Shown piece after piece: positions 43,060 to 51,953 of a stretch of 64,000 nt of DNA. The translations under genes and the position numbers were made by a program. Position 1 is the first letter of the stretch. Each line of letters opens with the position of its first letter. A model generated the notes under the pieces. That model ran no database searches. It saw only the letters and a list, made by a program, of their open reading frames with translations, and had not been told where the DNA came from. The stretch is from Capsulimonadaceae bacterium (GTDB lineage: Bacteria; Armatimonadota; Armatimonadia; Armatimonadales; Capsulimonadaceae): assembly GCA_031292625.1 (NCBI GenBank), contig JARLGU010000003.1, positions 1-64,000 on the forward strand, given 5' to 3'.

Positions 43060-45492
43060 ATGAACCGCCCCCAAGGACGGCGAAGCGTGGATACTCGATC
43101 CAAGGACTGCGTAGACTGCAATGCGCCATTGTTGCCGCTCAAGCCAAGCCCATGGACGCTGCTTGGCTACGTCGGCGCTTGCGCGGCAACGGCTCTTGTG
43201 TTGGGCTCCATTGTGGTGACGATGTATGCGTCAGCCGACCGTGCGCGCGTCGAACAGATTGCGCTGAACCGCCTCAAAAGCGAGGTCTGCGCTCTGAGCT
43301 CGATCGAAGAAACGGCGCGCGCGAATCGCGGCATTAGCCCTACCCTTCGCAATGAGCACATCGGCCGGATGGGCGAGATACGCGCGACGTTCGCCTCCAT
43401 CCGTCGATCGTCCCCACGCAGCGCGAGCGTCAGTCAGCTTGGCGTTGCGCTTTCCGATTATGAATTAAGCATTGCGCGGCAGATGCGCCTGATCGAGGAC
43501 GGCGATGCGGACGCTGCGGCGGAGCTCTTGTCCTCGAACGCGGATCCGCTTTTTCATAGCGCGGCCGATCAAATAGACGCTCAGATCAGGCGAAGCGGAC
43601 GTTGGGCGAAAAAGGCGCAGTCGGCCGCGGACATCGTTACGTGGAGCGGGCTTGCAATCGGCGCGCTCTTGACGGCGTTCTTGCTGTGGCGTCGCCAATT
43701 ATCCCAGCAAAGCCTCGGCCGGATGGCGCTTGAGAAGAACATGATCAGCCGATCCGAGCGCCGCTTCAACGCGCTCGTTCGCCACGGTTCCGACATTACG
43801 GTTGTCGTAGGTTCCAATCGGGAGATCATCTACGTGAGCCCGGCGGTTGCGCATGTTCTGGGCTACGATCCCGCGGAGCTAATTGGGATCCCGGGATACG
43901 AATTCATTCACTCCGACGAACGTTCGCACATTACCACGGTGATCGACCAGATTCGCGCGGCCAAACCGGATTCTTCCACGATGATGGAGGCTCGCGTTCG
44001 AAACGCATCTGGACAATGGCGATTGTTCGAGTTCGTCATCACCAACATGCTCGATGAACCGGAAGTCGAAGGCATCCTTCTCAACTGCCGCGATATTTCG
44101 GAGCGCAGCGAGTTCCAAATACAGCTAGCTCATCTGGCTCTGCATGACACGTTGACCGGCCTGCCAAATCGTGCGCTGTTTATGAGCCACGTCGCGCGCG
44201 CGCTCGACCGCTCGCGCACCAAGCTCTCGTCAATCGCCGTGCTTTGCATCAATATCGACGACTTCAAACTAGTCAACGACAGCCTCGGACACGATGCCGG
44301 AGACATCCTTCTCGTTCAGCTCGCTCGTCGCTTGCAAGAGTGCGTCCGGCTGTTGGACGCAATAAGCCGCATCGGCGGCGACCAGTTCACCGTGCTGCTG
44401 GAGGACCAGGCGGACGATGATGTACGCGCAATCGCGCAGAAAATTATGGCGGCGCTGTGGACGCCGATCGTCGTCGAAACCCGTGAAGTATTCGTCAGCG
44501 TCACCATTGGGGTGGCAATTGCGAGCGGCGAGTATGCGTCGGCTGACGAGTTGCTCCGCGATGCCGAAACCGCAATGTATAATGCAAAGGCCGCCGGCAA
44601 GTCGCGGGTTGTCGTGTTCGAGCAGGGCATGAACGCCCGAGCGCTCGAAAAGCTCGATCTGCAAACCGATTTGAACCGGGCGCTCAAGAAAAAGCAGTTC
44701 GAAATCTATTACCAGCCCGTCGTCTCTCTTGCTGACGGCTGCGTGACCGAAGTCGAGGCCCTGCTGCGCTGGAATCATCCGACGCGCGGGCTCGTGCTGC
44801 CCGACCAATTCATACCGATCGCGGAGCAGACCGGCTTGATCGTGCCGCTGGGGCAGTGGACGCTCGAACAGGCTTGCCGCCAGGCCAGACAATGGCAAAT
44901 CGACCGCATCGGCCAGTCGCCAATCGGCGTCAATGTCAACATCTCGCCGCGACAGCTCCTGCAGCCCGACTTCCTGGACAAAGTGAGGCGGGTACTCAAA
45001 ACGACGGGACTTGCCGGCGAACTACTCACCCTCGAGATCACCGAATCGTTCATGATCCAGGATACGGAACCTGTCATTCCGATGCTGCACGATCTCAAGA
45101 AACTGGGGGTCAAGCTCGCGATTGACGACTTCGGAACCGGTTACTCGTCGATGGCCTACATCTGCACATTGCCGATCGACTCGCTCAAGATCGATCGTTC
45201 CTTTATTACAAAATTGGGCGAACAAGATGACGACGCCGTGATTGGCGCGATCGTCACCCTCGCCAAAGCTCTACGCATCGAGATCACCAGCGAAGGAATA
45301 GAAACCGAGGAGCAACTTACTGCGCTGCAAGAGATCGGATGCGACAATGGACAGGGATTTTTCCTCTCCCCGCCGCTGCCGCCGGACAAGCTAACGAGCG
45401 TGCTTATGCGAAGCCGCAAGCTCTCGCTGGTTACGAACCGTGCCGCCAAGCCATCGGATGCGGACGACGGGGAAATGCTGCGGATCGCGTAG
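43060..45492 (+). CDS. Membrane PAS-GGDEF-EAL cyclic-di-GMP protein, degenerate GGDEF
   Basis: The 810-residue protein has an N-terminal periplasmic sensor flanked by two helices (about 33-55 and 200-218), a PAS domain (about 232-350), a GGDEF domain (about 355-520) and an EAL domain (about 545-790). The cyclase motif is GGDQF (439-443), its usual Glu replaced by Gln, so diguanylate cyclase activity is doubtful and GTP binding may instead regulate the EAL part. EAL residues look intact: EAL at 566-568, NISPRQ, EITES, DDFGTGYSS, KIDRSF, EGIET. So it probably degrades c-di-GMP. I start at the ATG at 43060, with GAGGG 14 bases upstream; a GTG at 43045 is possible. Confidence 0.9.
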   Translation: MNRPQGRRSVDTRSKDCVDCNAPLLPLKPSPWTLLGYVGACAATALVLGSIVVTMYASADRARVEQIALNRLKSEVCALSSIEETARANRGISPTLRNEHIGRMGEIRATFASIRRSSPRSASVSQLGVALSDYELSIARQMRLIEDGDADAAAELLSSNADPLFHSAADQIDAQIRRSGRWAKKAQSAADIVTWSGLAIGALLTAFLLWRRQLSQQSLGRMALEKNMISRSERRFNALVRHGSDITVVVGSNREIIYVSPAVAHVLGYDPAELIGIPGYEFIHSDERSHITTVIDQIRAAKPDSSTMMEARVRNASGQWRLFEFVITNMLDEPEVEGILLNCRDISERSEFQIQLAHLALHDTLTGLPNRALFMSHVARALDRSRTKLSSIAVLCINIDDFKLVNDSLGHDAGDILLVQLARRLQECVRLLDAISRIGGDQFTVLLEDQADDDVRAIAQKIMAALWTPIVVETREVFVSVTIGVAIASGEYASADELLRDAETAMYNAKAAGKSRVVVFEQGMNARALEKLDLQTDLNRALKKKQFEIYYQPVVSLADGCVTEVEALLRWNHPTRGLVLPDQFIPIAEQTGLIVPLGQWTLEQACRQARQWQIDRIGQSPIGVNVNISPRQLLQPDFLDKVRRVLKTTGLAGELLTLEITESFMIQDTEPVIPMLHDLKKLGVKLAIDDFGTGYSSMAYICTLPIDSLKIDRSFITKLGEQDDDAVIGAIVTLAKALRIEITSEGIETEEQLTALQEIGCDNGQGFFLSPPLPPDKLTSVLMRSRKLSLVTNRAAKPSDADDGEMLRIA

Positions 45493-45501
45493 AGGACGGC
45501 G

Positions 45502-48129
45502 CTATGCAGTGACCGGGGATTTCGGACAGAGCGACCGCGCAATGCGGATGATTTCGGCCAACGGCATCTGCCATCCCGCCAGATAAGTGTCTTTGTAGTG
45601 CTCGCCAAGACGCGCTTGGACGCCCGAACGCAAGGCGCGCGCATCGGTCTCTTCTCGCGCCGATAGGCCGAACTTGGTCTCGTCGCGCAGATGGTCGGCG
45701 CCGCCGAGAAGCATTGCGACGCGCGGATCTCCGCCCCCCGCCTCCGTCGCGCGGACGACGGCGTCCAACGCCGAAGCGACCCCGCGCTTGTCTCCGAGCT
45801 CGTAGAACAGGTCCAGGCTCGACGAGAACCACCCAAGAGCCGTCAACGAGTCGTTGCGCCCCATCTGCAGGTTGCCGAGATTGCCCATGGCCACGGCGCA
45901 GGCGCGGGTTGAGCCCACCTCGCGGCTGAGCGTCAGGCTCTGTCGCAAATTCTCGTCAGCTTCGTCAAACTTGCCCTGGCTGTAGGCAAGCATCCCAAGG
46001 TTGCCGAGTATCATCGCAATGCCCAGTTGGTGCCCCATGCTCGTAAACACTGCGAGGCATTCCGAGTAGAGCTGGCGGGCTTCATCATATGCCTGTTCGT
46101 GCTGGCAAATGAGCGCCAGGTTTGCTTGTGCAACCGCGCAGCTGGGCGAACCTTCTTCCCCTCGCAGAATATCGACGCTTTCAAGCAAAAACGCCCTGGC
46201 CGCCTGCATGTCGCCCAATTCGGACGCGATCACGCCCGCAGACATCAATGCGGCAGCCCGCAAGGAGTTCGGTTCCGGCGCGCTCGCAAGAACCCGGATT
46301 ATCAAATTCAGCCCATCGCGCAGATGGCCTCTTATCGCCCAGAACTGCCAAAGCGCGTTGACCATGTTCAAACAGTCTTCTATTCGCCCAGACTGGATCT
46401 GAAACTCGATCGCCGCCCGGAAATTCGGCTGTTCTCGATCGAGGCGCTCCATCAGCGCGCGGGGCGGATTCGACTGTATCTCCGTCGCAAATTGCTTCGC
46501 CAGCCCAAGGTAAAACTCGGCGTGCCGCTGGCGCAATTCATTTTGCGCCGCCTCATCGGGCAGGTCAACGAAACCGCGCAACAGATCGAGCAAGCGGAAC
46601 CATCGGAGATCCTCGCGGTCGGTGACGAGAACGAGGGACTTATCGACGAGATAGCCAAGGTGATCGGCGATTTCGTCGTCGCGCACGTTCGCGTCGGCGT
46701 AGATCGCTTCCGCCGCGTCTAGCATCCAGCCGCCCGAGAAGACCAAAAGCTTGGCAAGCAGATCGCGCACCCTGTCAGGAAGGGACTCGACGCTCCACTT
46801 AAGCGCCGATGTCAATACGCCGGACTGCGGCGACTGGCCGCCGGAGCGCTGGGCGTGCAGGCCGTAGCTTGAACGGACGCGGTCGGCGAGTTCCTTCGGC
46901 GGCAGAATGCGGATGCGCGGCGCGGTTAGTTCGAGCGCAAGCGGTATCCCCCCAAGGTCGCGGCAGATTGAGGCAATTGCGCCGGCATTTCCTTCGGTAA
47001 TGTGGAAGCTAGGCGAGACGGCGCTGGCCCTGTCGACGAACATCTCCATGGCTTCGGGCAGCCTCGCGACAAGCTGGGCGGCGTCCGCGGATGCGTCGGG
47101 AACCTGCAGCGGACCGATCGGAAGCAGCTGCTCGCCCGGAATGCCCAATGGCTCGCGTCCCGTCGCAATAATACGCAGATGCGGGCAGTCGTTCAGAAGT
47201 TCCTCCGCGAACTCATTAAGTCCGCTTCGGACAGAATCGAAGTTGTCGAAAATCAGCAAGCAATGGTGCGAGCGGAGATGCGTGGCGACGGCCGCGCTGC
47301 CAAGCATGCTGGCATTCCGCAACCCCATCGCCGATGCGACCAGATCCGCGATGTTCGCATTCGCCGGAGCGCCGCCAAGATTGATGCTCCACGCCCCGTC
47401 GCCATATGCGGCAAGAGTACGCAGAGCGTACTCCCGCGCAAGGCGCGACTTGCCGCACCCCGCGGCGCCGATCAACGAAACGAGCGGCGTCCTTTCGAGG
47501 GATTTTCGCACGCTCTCCAGCTCGACCGATCGACCGAAGAAGCTTGTCAGGAGCCGTTTGATATTGGTCGGAGTAGAATCAAGGTCTTGCGGCCGAGGAA
47601 AGACCGCCTTGAGATCGGGGTGGACGAGCTGGTAGACGCGTTCGGGCCGGTCGATGCCGCGCAAATGGACGAAACCGAGATCCTGCAGCGAACACTCCTC
47701 CGGCAAGTCGTCGAGCGCCAGAGAGCGTGCGGCATCGGACAGCAGAACTTGCCCGCCGTGCGCGATGGAAAGCACCCGCGCGACGCGGCTGAGCGTATGA
47801 CCATGGTAGTCGTCGTCGCCCACATCGACCGCGCCAATATGCACGGCCATGCGGACGCGGATCTCATGGTCGCCCCAGGACTGTTTGGAGAGAGCTATTT
47901 GCCCGGTAATCGCGGCAACGATCGCCTGGTCGACCGACGGGAAGGATGCATAAAGCGCATCGCCCACCTTCTTGAACGTGCGTCCGCCAGCCGCCGCGAT
48001 ACAATCCTCCAACACGGCGTCATGCCGTGGAAGCGCGGAACGCATATAGTCGGCCGCGACTTTCCACAGCCACGTGCTTCCTTCGATATCCGTGAATAGA
48101 AATGCGATCGTCTGCGAAGCCGTCGGCAT
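45502..48129 (-). CDS. Class III nucleotide cyclase fused to NB-ARC-type NTPase and TPR
   Basis: The 875-residue cytoplasmic protein has an N-terminal class III cyclase domain (about 5-175) with metal aspartates Asp14 (LFTDIEGST) and Asp57 (KVGDALYASF), an AAA/NB-ARC-like NTPase (P-loop LIGAAGCGKS at 218-227; Walker B-type Asp294 in LLIFDNFD), and a winged-helix/TPR C-terminus (about 440-800, repeated helices such as AQANLALICQHEQAYDEAR). This is the LuxR-less Streptomyces/mycobacterial cyclase-STAND layout: signal binding on the TPR part could gate cAMP synthesis. I start at the ATG at 48129; a TTG lies 9 bases upstream. The gene is divergent from DAHP synthase. Confidence 0.87.
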   Translation of the reverse strand: MPTASQTIAFLFTDIEGSTWLWKVAADYMRSALPRHDAVLEDCIAAAGGRTFKKVGDALYASFPSVDQAIVAAITGQIALSKQSWGDHEIRVRMAVHIGAVDVGDDDYHGHTLSRVARVLSIAHGGQVLLSDAARSLALDDLPEECSLQDLGFVHLRGIDRPERVYQLVHPDLKAVFPRPQDLDSTPTNIKRLLTSFFGRSVELESVRKSLERTPLVSLIGAAGCGKSRLAREYALRTLAAYGDGAWSINLGGAPANANIADLVASAMGLRNASMLGSAAVATHLRSHHCLLIFDNFDSVRSGLNEFAEELLNDCPHLRIIATGREPLGIPGEQLLPIGPLQVPDASADAAQLVARLPEAMEMFVDRASAVSPSFHITEGNAGAIASICRDLGGIPLALELTAPRIRILPPKELADRVRSSYGLHAQRSGGQSPQSGVLTSALKWSVESLPDRVRDLLAKLLVFSGGWMLDAAEAIYADANVRDDEIADHLGYLVDKSLVLVTDREDLRWFRLLDLLRGFVDLPDEAAQNELRQRHAEFYLGLAKQFATEIQSNPPRALMERLDREQPNFRAAIEFQIQSGRIEDCLNMVNALWQFWAIRGHLRDGLNLIIRVLASAPEPNSLRAAALMSAGVIASELGDMQAARAFLLESVDILRGEEGSPSCAVAQANLALICQHEQAYDEARQLYSECLAVFTSMGHQLGIAMILGNLGMLAYSQGKFDEADENLRQSLTLSREVGSTRACAVAMGNLGNLQMGRNDSLTALGWFSSSLDLFYELGDKRGVASALDAVVRATEAGGGDPRVAMLLGGADHLRDETKFGLSAREETDARALRSGVQARLGEHYKDTYLAGWQMPLAEIIRIARSLCPKSPVTA

Positions 48130-48138
48130 GAAGGACAA

Positions 48139-48444
48139 TTCGCCTGCACGGCCAAGATCACCTTCTCCCGACGACCCGCGCGAAGAGATTCAGGACGGGA
48201 CGAGATTTAAAACAAACGCCTCGGCCTGACGCCGCACATTGCCGCGCCGCGGCCGCCAAATACGATCAGCCCAGCGGCGACAAGCGCCCGCTGCGGCTCC
48301 GTCTTGCATTCGTACGGGCTGTTGCGGTAAACTTGACGCCACGTTTGGCGCGGAACGCAAGGGCGTCGCGAAGGGTTGTGCTAAACGGGAGCGCGAAAAG
48401 ATATTTCGCTTTCGTCATGCCGCGGATTGAGGAGTCGAAGGTCA
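48139..48444. other. Divergent intergenic region before DAHP synthase
   Basis: The flanking genes are divergent and must both be promoted from here. I see a short GCGAA/TTCGC stem near 48390-48412 but no attenuator peptide, T-box or trp-type leader that I can support. No gene is recognised. Confidence 0.35.
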
Positions 48445-49479
48445 ATGATTATCGTAATGTCGTCAAAGGCGACGCCCGAAAACTTGGAAGAACTCACCGG
48501 CGTCCTGAAAGAGCGGGGCTACGATGCCCACTTGTCTAAGGGGGTCGAGACCACGATCGTCGGTGCGGTCGGCGCGTTGCCAAGCGCCGAGGAGAAGGCT
48601 GCGTTCATGGAGCAGCTTGAGACGCTGCCCTACGTGGATCGCGTCGTTCCCGTCGCCAAACCCTATAAGCTGGTCAACAAGCAGTTTCATCCCGAGCCGA
48701 CCGTCATCGATGTCCGCGGCGTCCGCATCGGCGATCCAGCCAAGGTGATCGTCATGGCGGGTCCATGCACGGTCGAGACGCCCGAGCAGCTTCACGCCTC
48801 CGCGCAGGCCGTTAAGGCCGCCGGCGCCCACATTTTGCGCGGCGGAGCGTTCAAGCCGAGCACGTCGCCGTACTCGTTTCACGGTCATGGGGAGGCGGCG
48901 CTCAAGATGCTCGCGGAGTCGCGCGAAGAATTTGGCATCCCGATCATTACCGAAGTCATGGATGTCCGCGACGTCGAGCTTGTCTGCAAATACGCCGACA
49001 TTCTGCAGATCGGGACGCGCAACATGGCGAACTTCACGCTTTTGAAGGAAGTCGGCGACGCCAAGGTTCCGGTAATGCTCAAGCGCGGAATGGCGGCGCT
49101 TTACGAGGAATATCTGCAGGCGGCCGAATACATTGCGAGCCGCGGGAACTACGAAATCATGCTGTGCGAGCGCGGCGTGCGCACGTTCGAGACCTACACG
49201 CGCAACACTTTTGATATCAACGCAATTCCGGCGTGGAAGGAGCTCAGTCACCTCCCAGTAATCGCCGATCCGTCGCACGCCACGGGCAAGGCATCGCTCG
49301 TCGCGCCCGTGACCAAGGCCGCGGTTGCCGCGGGAGCCGACGGCGTCATCATCGAGGTCCATCCGTACCCGAGCCGGGCGCTCAAGGACGGTGCGCAGTC
49401 TCTGGAGCCCGAGGCGTTTGCGCGTCTCGTTCGGGAGCTTGAGCCGGTCGCGCAGTCAGTCGGACGAACGATCCGGTAG
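48445..49479 (+). CDS. aroF: DAHP synthase, type I-beta with N-terminal ACT-like domain
   Basis: The 344-residue protein makes 3-deoxy-D-arabino-heptulosonate 7-phosphate, the first step to aromatic amino acids. Residues 1-70 form the ferredoxin-like regulatory domain of the Thermotoga-type enzyme (MIIVMSSKATPENLEEL, VPVAKPYKLVNKQF), which confers feedback control by aromatic amino acids. The barrel has MAGPCTVET, RGGAFKPSTSPYSF, GTRNMANFTLL, VMLKRGM and IADPSHATGK. GAGGAG lies upstream of the ATG. Prephenate dehydrogenase follows 439 bases downstream beyond an intergenic repeat. Confidence 0.95.
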   Translation: MIIVMSSKATPENLEELTGVLKERGYDAHLSKGVETTIVGAVGALPSAEEKAAFMEQLETLPYVDRVVPVAKPYKLVNKQFHPEPTVIDVRGVRIGDPAKVIVMAGPCTVETPEQLHASAQAVKAAGAHILRGGAFKPSTSPYSFHGHGEAALKMLAESREEFGIPIITEVMDVRDVELVCKYADILQIGTRNMANFTLLKEVGDAKVPVMLKRGMAALYEEYLQAAEYIASRGNYEIMLCERGVRTFETYTRNTFDINAIPAWKELSHLPVIADPSHATGKASLVAPVTKAAVAAGADGVIIEVHPYPSRALKDGAQSLEPEAFARLVRELEPVAQSVGRTIR

Positions 49480-49516
49480 GTTCGGCAGAGCTCCGAAGCC
49501 AGCGATTCATTTAAGA

Positions 49517-49755
49517 GCGTGTGTAAGAGATCGAAAGTTCTTGTAAGACGGCTCCGTTGCCGCCGGGGCAATTTTTGAAAAAGGGCCGACGCAACGCTTT
49601 CACCGGTTCGCGATGTGCGCTGGAATGGGACGATGGCGGCAAAAGGCCGTACGCGTGTTGACGAGGCATCGCAAATCACCGCAGTGAACGAGGCGCGAGC
49701 GAAAAATTGCCCCGGCGGCAACGGAGCCGTTCTGAATCTTTCTCGCACTACGCCC
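49517..49755 (+). repeat. MITE-like dispersed repeat, copy 2 (most intact)
   Basis: This 239-bp intergenic element has perfect 29-bp inverted arms at 49548-49576 and 49702-49730 (outer end ACGGCTCC, inner end CAATTTTT). Flanking bases outside the arms are also loosely inverted. The interior shares long blocks with copies at 42791-43004 and 57947-58180. The arms can fold into a long hairpin. It carries no transposase. The minus-strand reading frame through it (FFARASFTAVI...) is partly kept in the other copies but broken by stops. It lies between aroF and tyrA. Confidence 0.8.
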
Positions 49756-49918
49756 GCCTATTACCCACACTCGAAGCGCTTCTAGATCCGGGACGGAAAG
49801 CTGTTCCGGATTAAAGCCCTGCCCGTTTCGAGAGCGGGCGCAATCGCCCTCGCGGTCGCGAAGGTATACTCCGATTGGTTGGCAACGCCGTCGCGGGCGC
49901 TGCCCAAGGAGTGACGGC

Positions 49919-50785
49919 ATGAGTTCGGAGGATGGCTTTGGAACTGCAGCGATCATCGGGGTCGGGCTGCTTGGAGGATCGATCGGTCTGGCGCTCAAGG
50001 CGCGAGGCCGGTGCGCTCATGTGATCGGGATCGGCAGGAACGAGGCGCGCCTCGAAAAGGCGGTTTCGCTCAACGCCGTGGACTCGTTCACGACCGATAT
50101 CGAGTCCGGTTGCCGGGACGCGGATGTGATCGTCGTTTGCACTCCCGTCGCCAGAATTATCGCTGATCTGCCGCGCATTCTTTCCGCCGCGCGCCGCGAC
50201 GCTGTCGTTACGGATGTCGGCTCCGTGAAATCCGCGATTGTCGAAGCAGCCGGGGGAGATTCTCGCTTTATCGGCAGCCACCCCATGGCCGGTTCCGAGG
50301 CAGGCGGCGTCGAGGCTGCGCGGAAAGACCTTTTTGTAGGCGCCGCCTGGGCGATCACTCCGGTTGCCGCGACGTCGGCGAAGGCTGTGGAGACGGTGCG
50401 CGCGCTTGGCGAGGCGGTTGGCGCAGTTGTGCGGAGGCTCGATCCCATCGACCACGACCGGGCAGTCAGCCTTGTCAGCCACCTTCCTCATGTACTTGCG
50501 ACATCCTTGATGCTTTACGCGCAAAGCGAGGCTGCTGGCAAGCCGCTTCTGCGTTCGATGTCAGCCGGCAGCTTTGCGGACGCCACCCGCGTCGCCGCGT
50601 CGTCCCCCGAGCTGTGGCGCGACATCTGTTTGGGCAACCGGGACGCAATCCTGAGCGCAATCGACGGCCTGCAGGCTCAACTTGGCGAGGCCAGGCGGCT
50701 CATCGAACGCGCGGACGGCGATTCCATCGAGGCGTACTTTGCGGCTGGCGCTGACGCCAAGCGTTCCTGGCGAGACGTGGAGTAA
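49919..50785 (+). CDS. tyrA: Prephenate dehydrogenase
   Basis: The 288-residue enzyme oxidatively decarboxylates prephenate to 4-hydroxyphenylpyruvate in tyrosine synthesis. It has the N-terminal nucleotide-binding fold (IIGVGLLGGSIG, 12-23), VTDVGSVKSAI, FIGSHPMAGSEAGGVEAA (the prephenate-binding loop, His127-type), and DHDRAVSLVSHLPHVLATSL in the dimerisation helix region. There is no chorismate mutase or ACT domain. AAGGAG lies 6-11 bases before the ATG. With DAHP synthase upstream it forms a small aromatic set interrupted by a repeat. Confidence 0.93.
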   Translation: MSSEDGFGTAAIIGVGLLGGSIGLALKARGRCAHVIGIGRNEARLEKAVSLNAVDSFTTDIESGCRDADVIVVCTPVARIIADLPRILSAARRDAVVTDVGSVKSAIVEAAGGDSRFIGSHPMAGSEAGGVEAARKDLFVGAAWAITPVAATSAKAVETVRALGEAVGAVVRRLDPIDHDRAVSLVSHLPHVLATSLMLYAQSEAAGKPLLRSMSAGSFADATRVAASSPELWRDICLGNRDAILSAIDGLQAQLGEARRLIERADGDSIEAYFAAGADAKRSWRDVE

Positions 50786-50943
50786 CCCAGGGGTCGTTCC
50801 GAAGCTGGAAGTAGACGCCCGGCTCAACTGCATTTTCAAGGCCCCTACGACTCCTTCACAGCCTTATCGTGCACGGATAAGCATCGAATTGCTATAAGAG
50901 GGCTATTGCCGCTCGGTTGCGAAAGCCCGGTTGAGGATAAGTT

Positions 50944-51879
50944 ATGAACATTTTCCAGAACCACACCATTGCGAAGTTTTGCCTGGCGGCCATTACCTGC
51001 CTGTCATACGCGTTGGCTGCCGCCGCGTCCGAAGCCGCCCCGCCGGTTCCATCCATCGCCAATTTGTCGTACGGCCCCGCGCCCCATCAATTGATGGACA
51101 TCTATTTGCCCTCGCAGGGCAAAGGACCGTTTCCAGTGGTGATTTGGTACGGAACCATCTGGAAACCGGGCAAGGTCGCTCCCGGCCTCGATCATTTCCT
51201 GCCAGCGAACGTCGCGCTCGCGGCCGTGGAAGTGCGGACGATGGAGGATGCGCAGGCCGATAAGGTTGCCGTGCCCGTCTCGTATGTCTTGCTGGATGCT
51301 CGACGCGCGGTGCAATTCGTTCGCCTGCACGCCAAGGATTACAACCTCGACCCCGACCGGATCGCGACGGCCGGAAGCTCGCAAGGAACCTTGCCGGCGC
51401 TCTACGTCGCCTGCGCCGGGGAAAAGGCTGATCCGAACTCATCTGATCCGGTCGAACGAGTCTCGACGAGGGTGACGTGCGTCGGCGCATGGCGCAGCCA
51501 GCCGAGTATCGACCCCAAGGTCATGCAGGACTGGGTGCCGGGCGTCAAGTGGGGCGCGCCTTCCCTTGGCTGCTCGTTCGAAGAATCGCTGCAAAAGCGC
51601 GACGATTTGTTGCCAATCATCAACCAATGGTCGCCGGACGCGCTTCTGCACAAGGGAACGCCGCCGATCTACTTTTACAATAACTGGGGATTGATCAAGC
51701 CGGAGGAAGTTACCGATACGGATTATCGCGTCCATTCCCCGCTGTGGGCGCTCGGTTTTCAAAAGCTGGCCGAATCGCGCGGCGTGACGTGCTATTCAGA
51801 ATTTCCCGGCCATCCCGCGGACAAGTACAGGGATATGTGGGACTTCCTCATTAGCGAGTTGACGCAAGCGCCAAAGTAA
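50944..51879 (+). CDS. Secreted alpha/beta-hydrolase (esterase/lipase-like)
   Basis: The 311-residue protein has a signal peptide (1-32) and an esterase-type alpha/beta-hydrolase: strand MDIYLPSQGKGPFPVVIWYG, then nucleophile Ser146 in AGSSQGTLPA, and an acid/His near the C-terminus (SEFPGHPADKYRDMW, His near 290). The oxyanion HGGG is altered to YGT-I, so the exact family is unclear. It may deacetylate polysaccharides or cleave small esters outside the cell. GAGGAT lies 7 bases before the ATG. A strong hairpin follows it. Confidence 0.72.
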   Translation: MNIFQNHTIAKFCLAAITCLSYALAAAASEAAPPVPSIANLSYGPAPHQLMDIYLPSQGKGPFPVVIWYGTIWKPGKVAPGLDHFLPANVALAAVEVRTMEDAQADKVAVPVSYVLLDARRAVQFVRLHAKDYNLDPDRIATAGSSQGTLPALYVACAGEKADPNSSDPVERVSTRVTCVGAWRSQPSIDPKVMQDWVPGVKWGAPSLGCSFEESLQKRDDLLPIINQWSPDALLHKGTPPIYFYNNWGLIKPEEVTDTDYRVHSPLWALGFQKLAESRGVTCYSEFPGHPADKYRDMWDFLISELTQAPK

Positions 51880-51892
51880 GCAAGACGAATTG

Positions 51893-51932
51893 ACGCCCGC
51901 GTCTTCGGACACCAAGTCGGCGACGCGGGCGT
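51893..51932. terminator. Hairpin between convergent hydrolase and DUF6785-like gene
   Basis: ACGCCCGCGTC (51893-51903) pairs perfectly with GACGCGGGCGT (51922-51932), loop of 18 bases. It lies between two convergent stops and probably serves both; no long U-run. Confidence 0.55.
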
Positions 51933-51953
51933 AGTTATCGAAAGAGCTTCCGG

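Noticed and set aside
48463-49362. 299-codon minus-strand frame
   Set aside because: Antisense to DAHP synthase, a certain gene.
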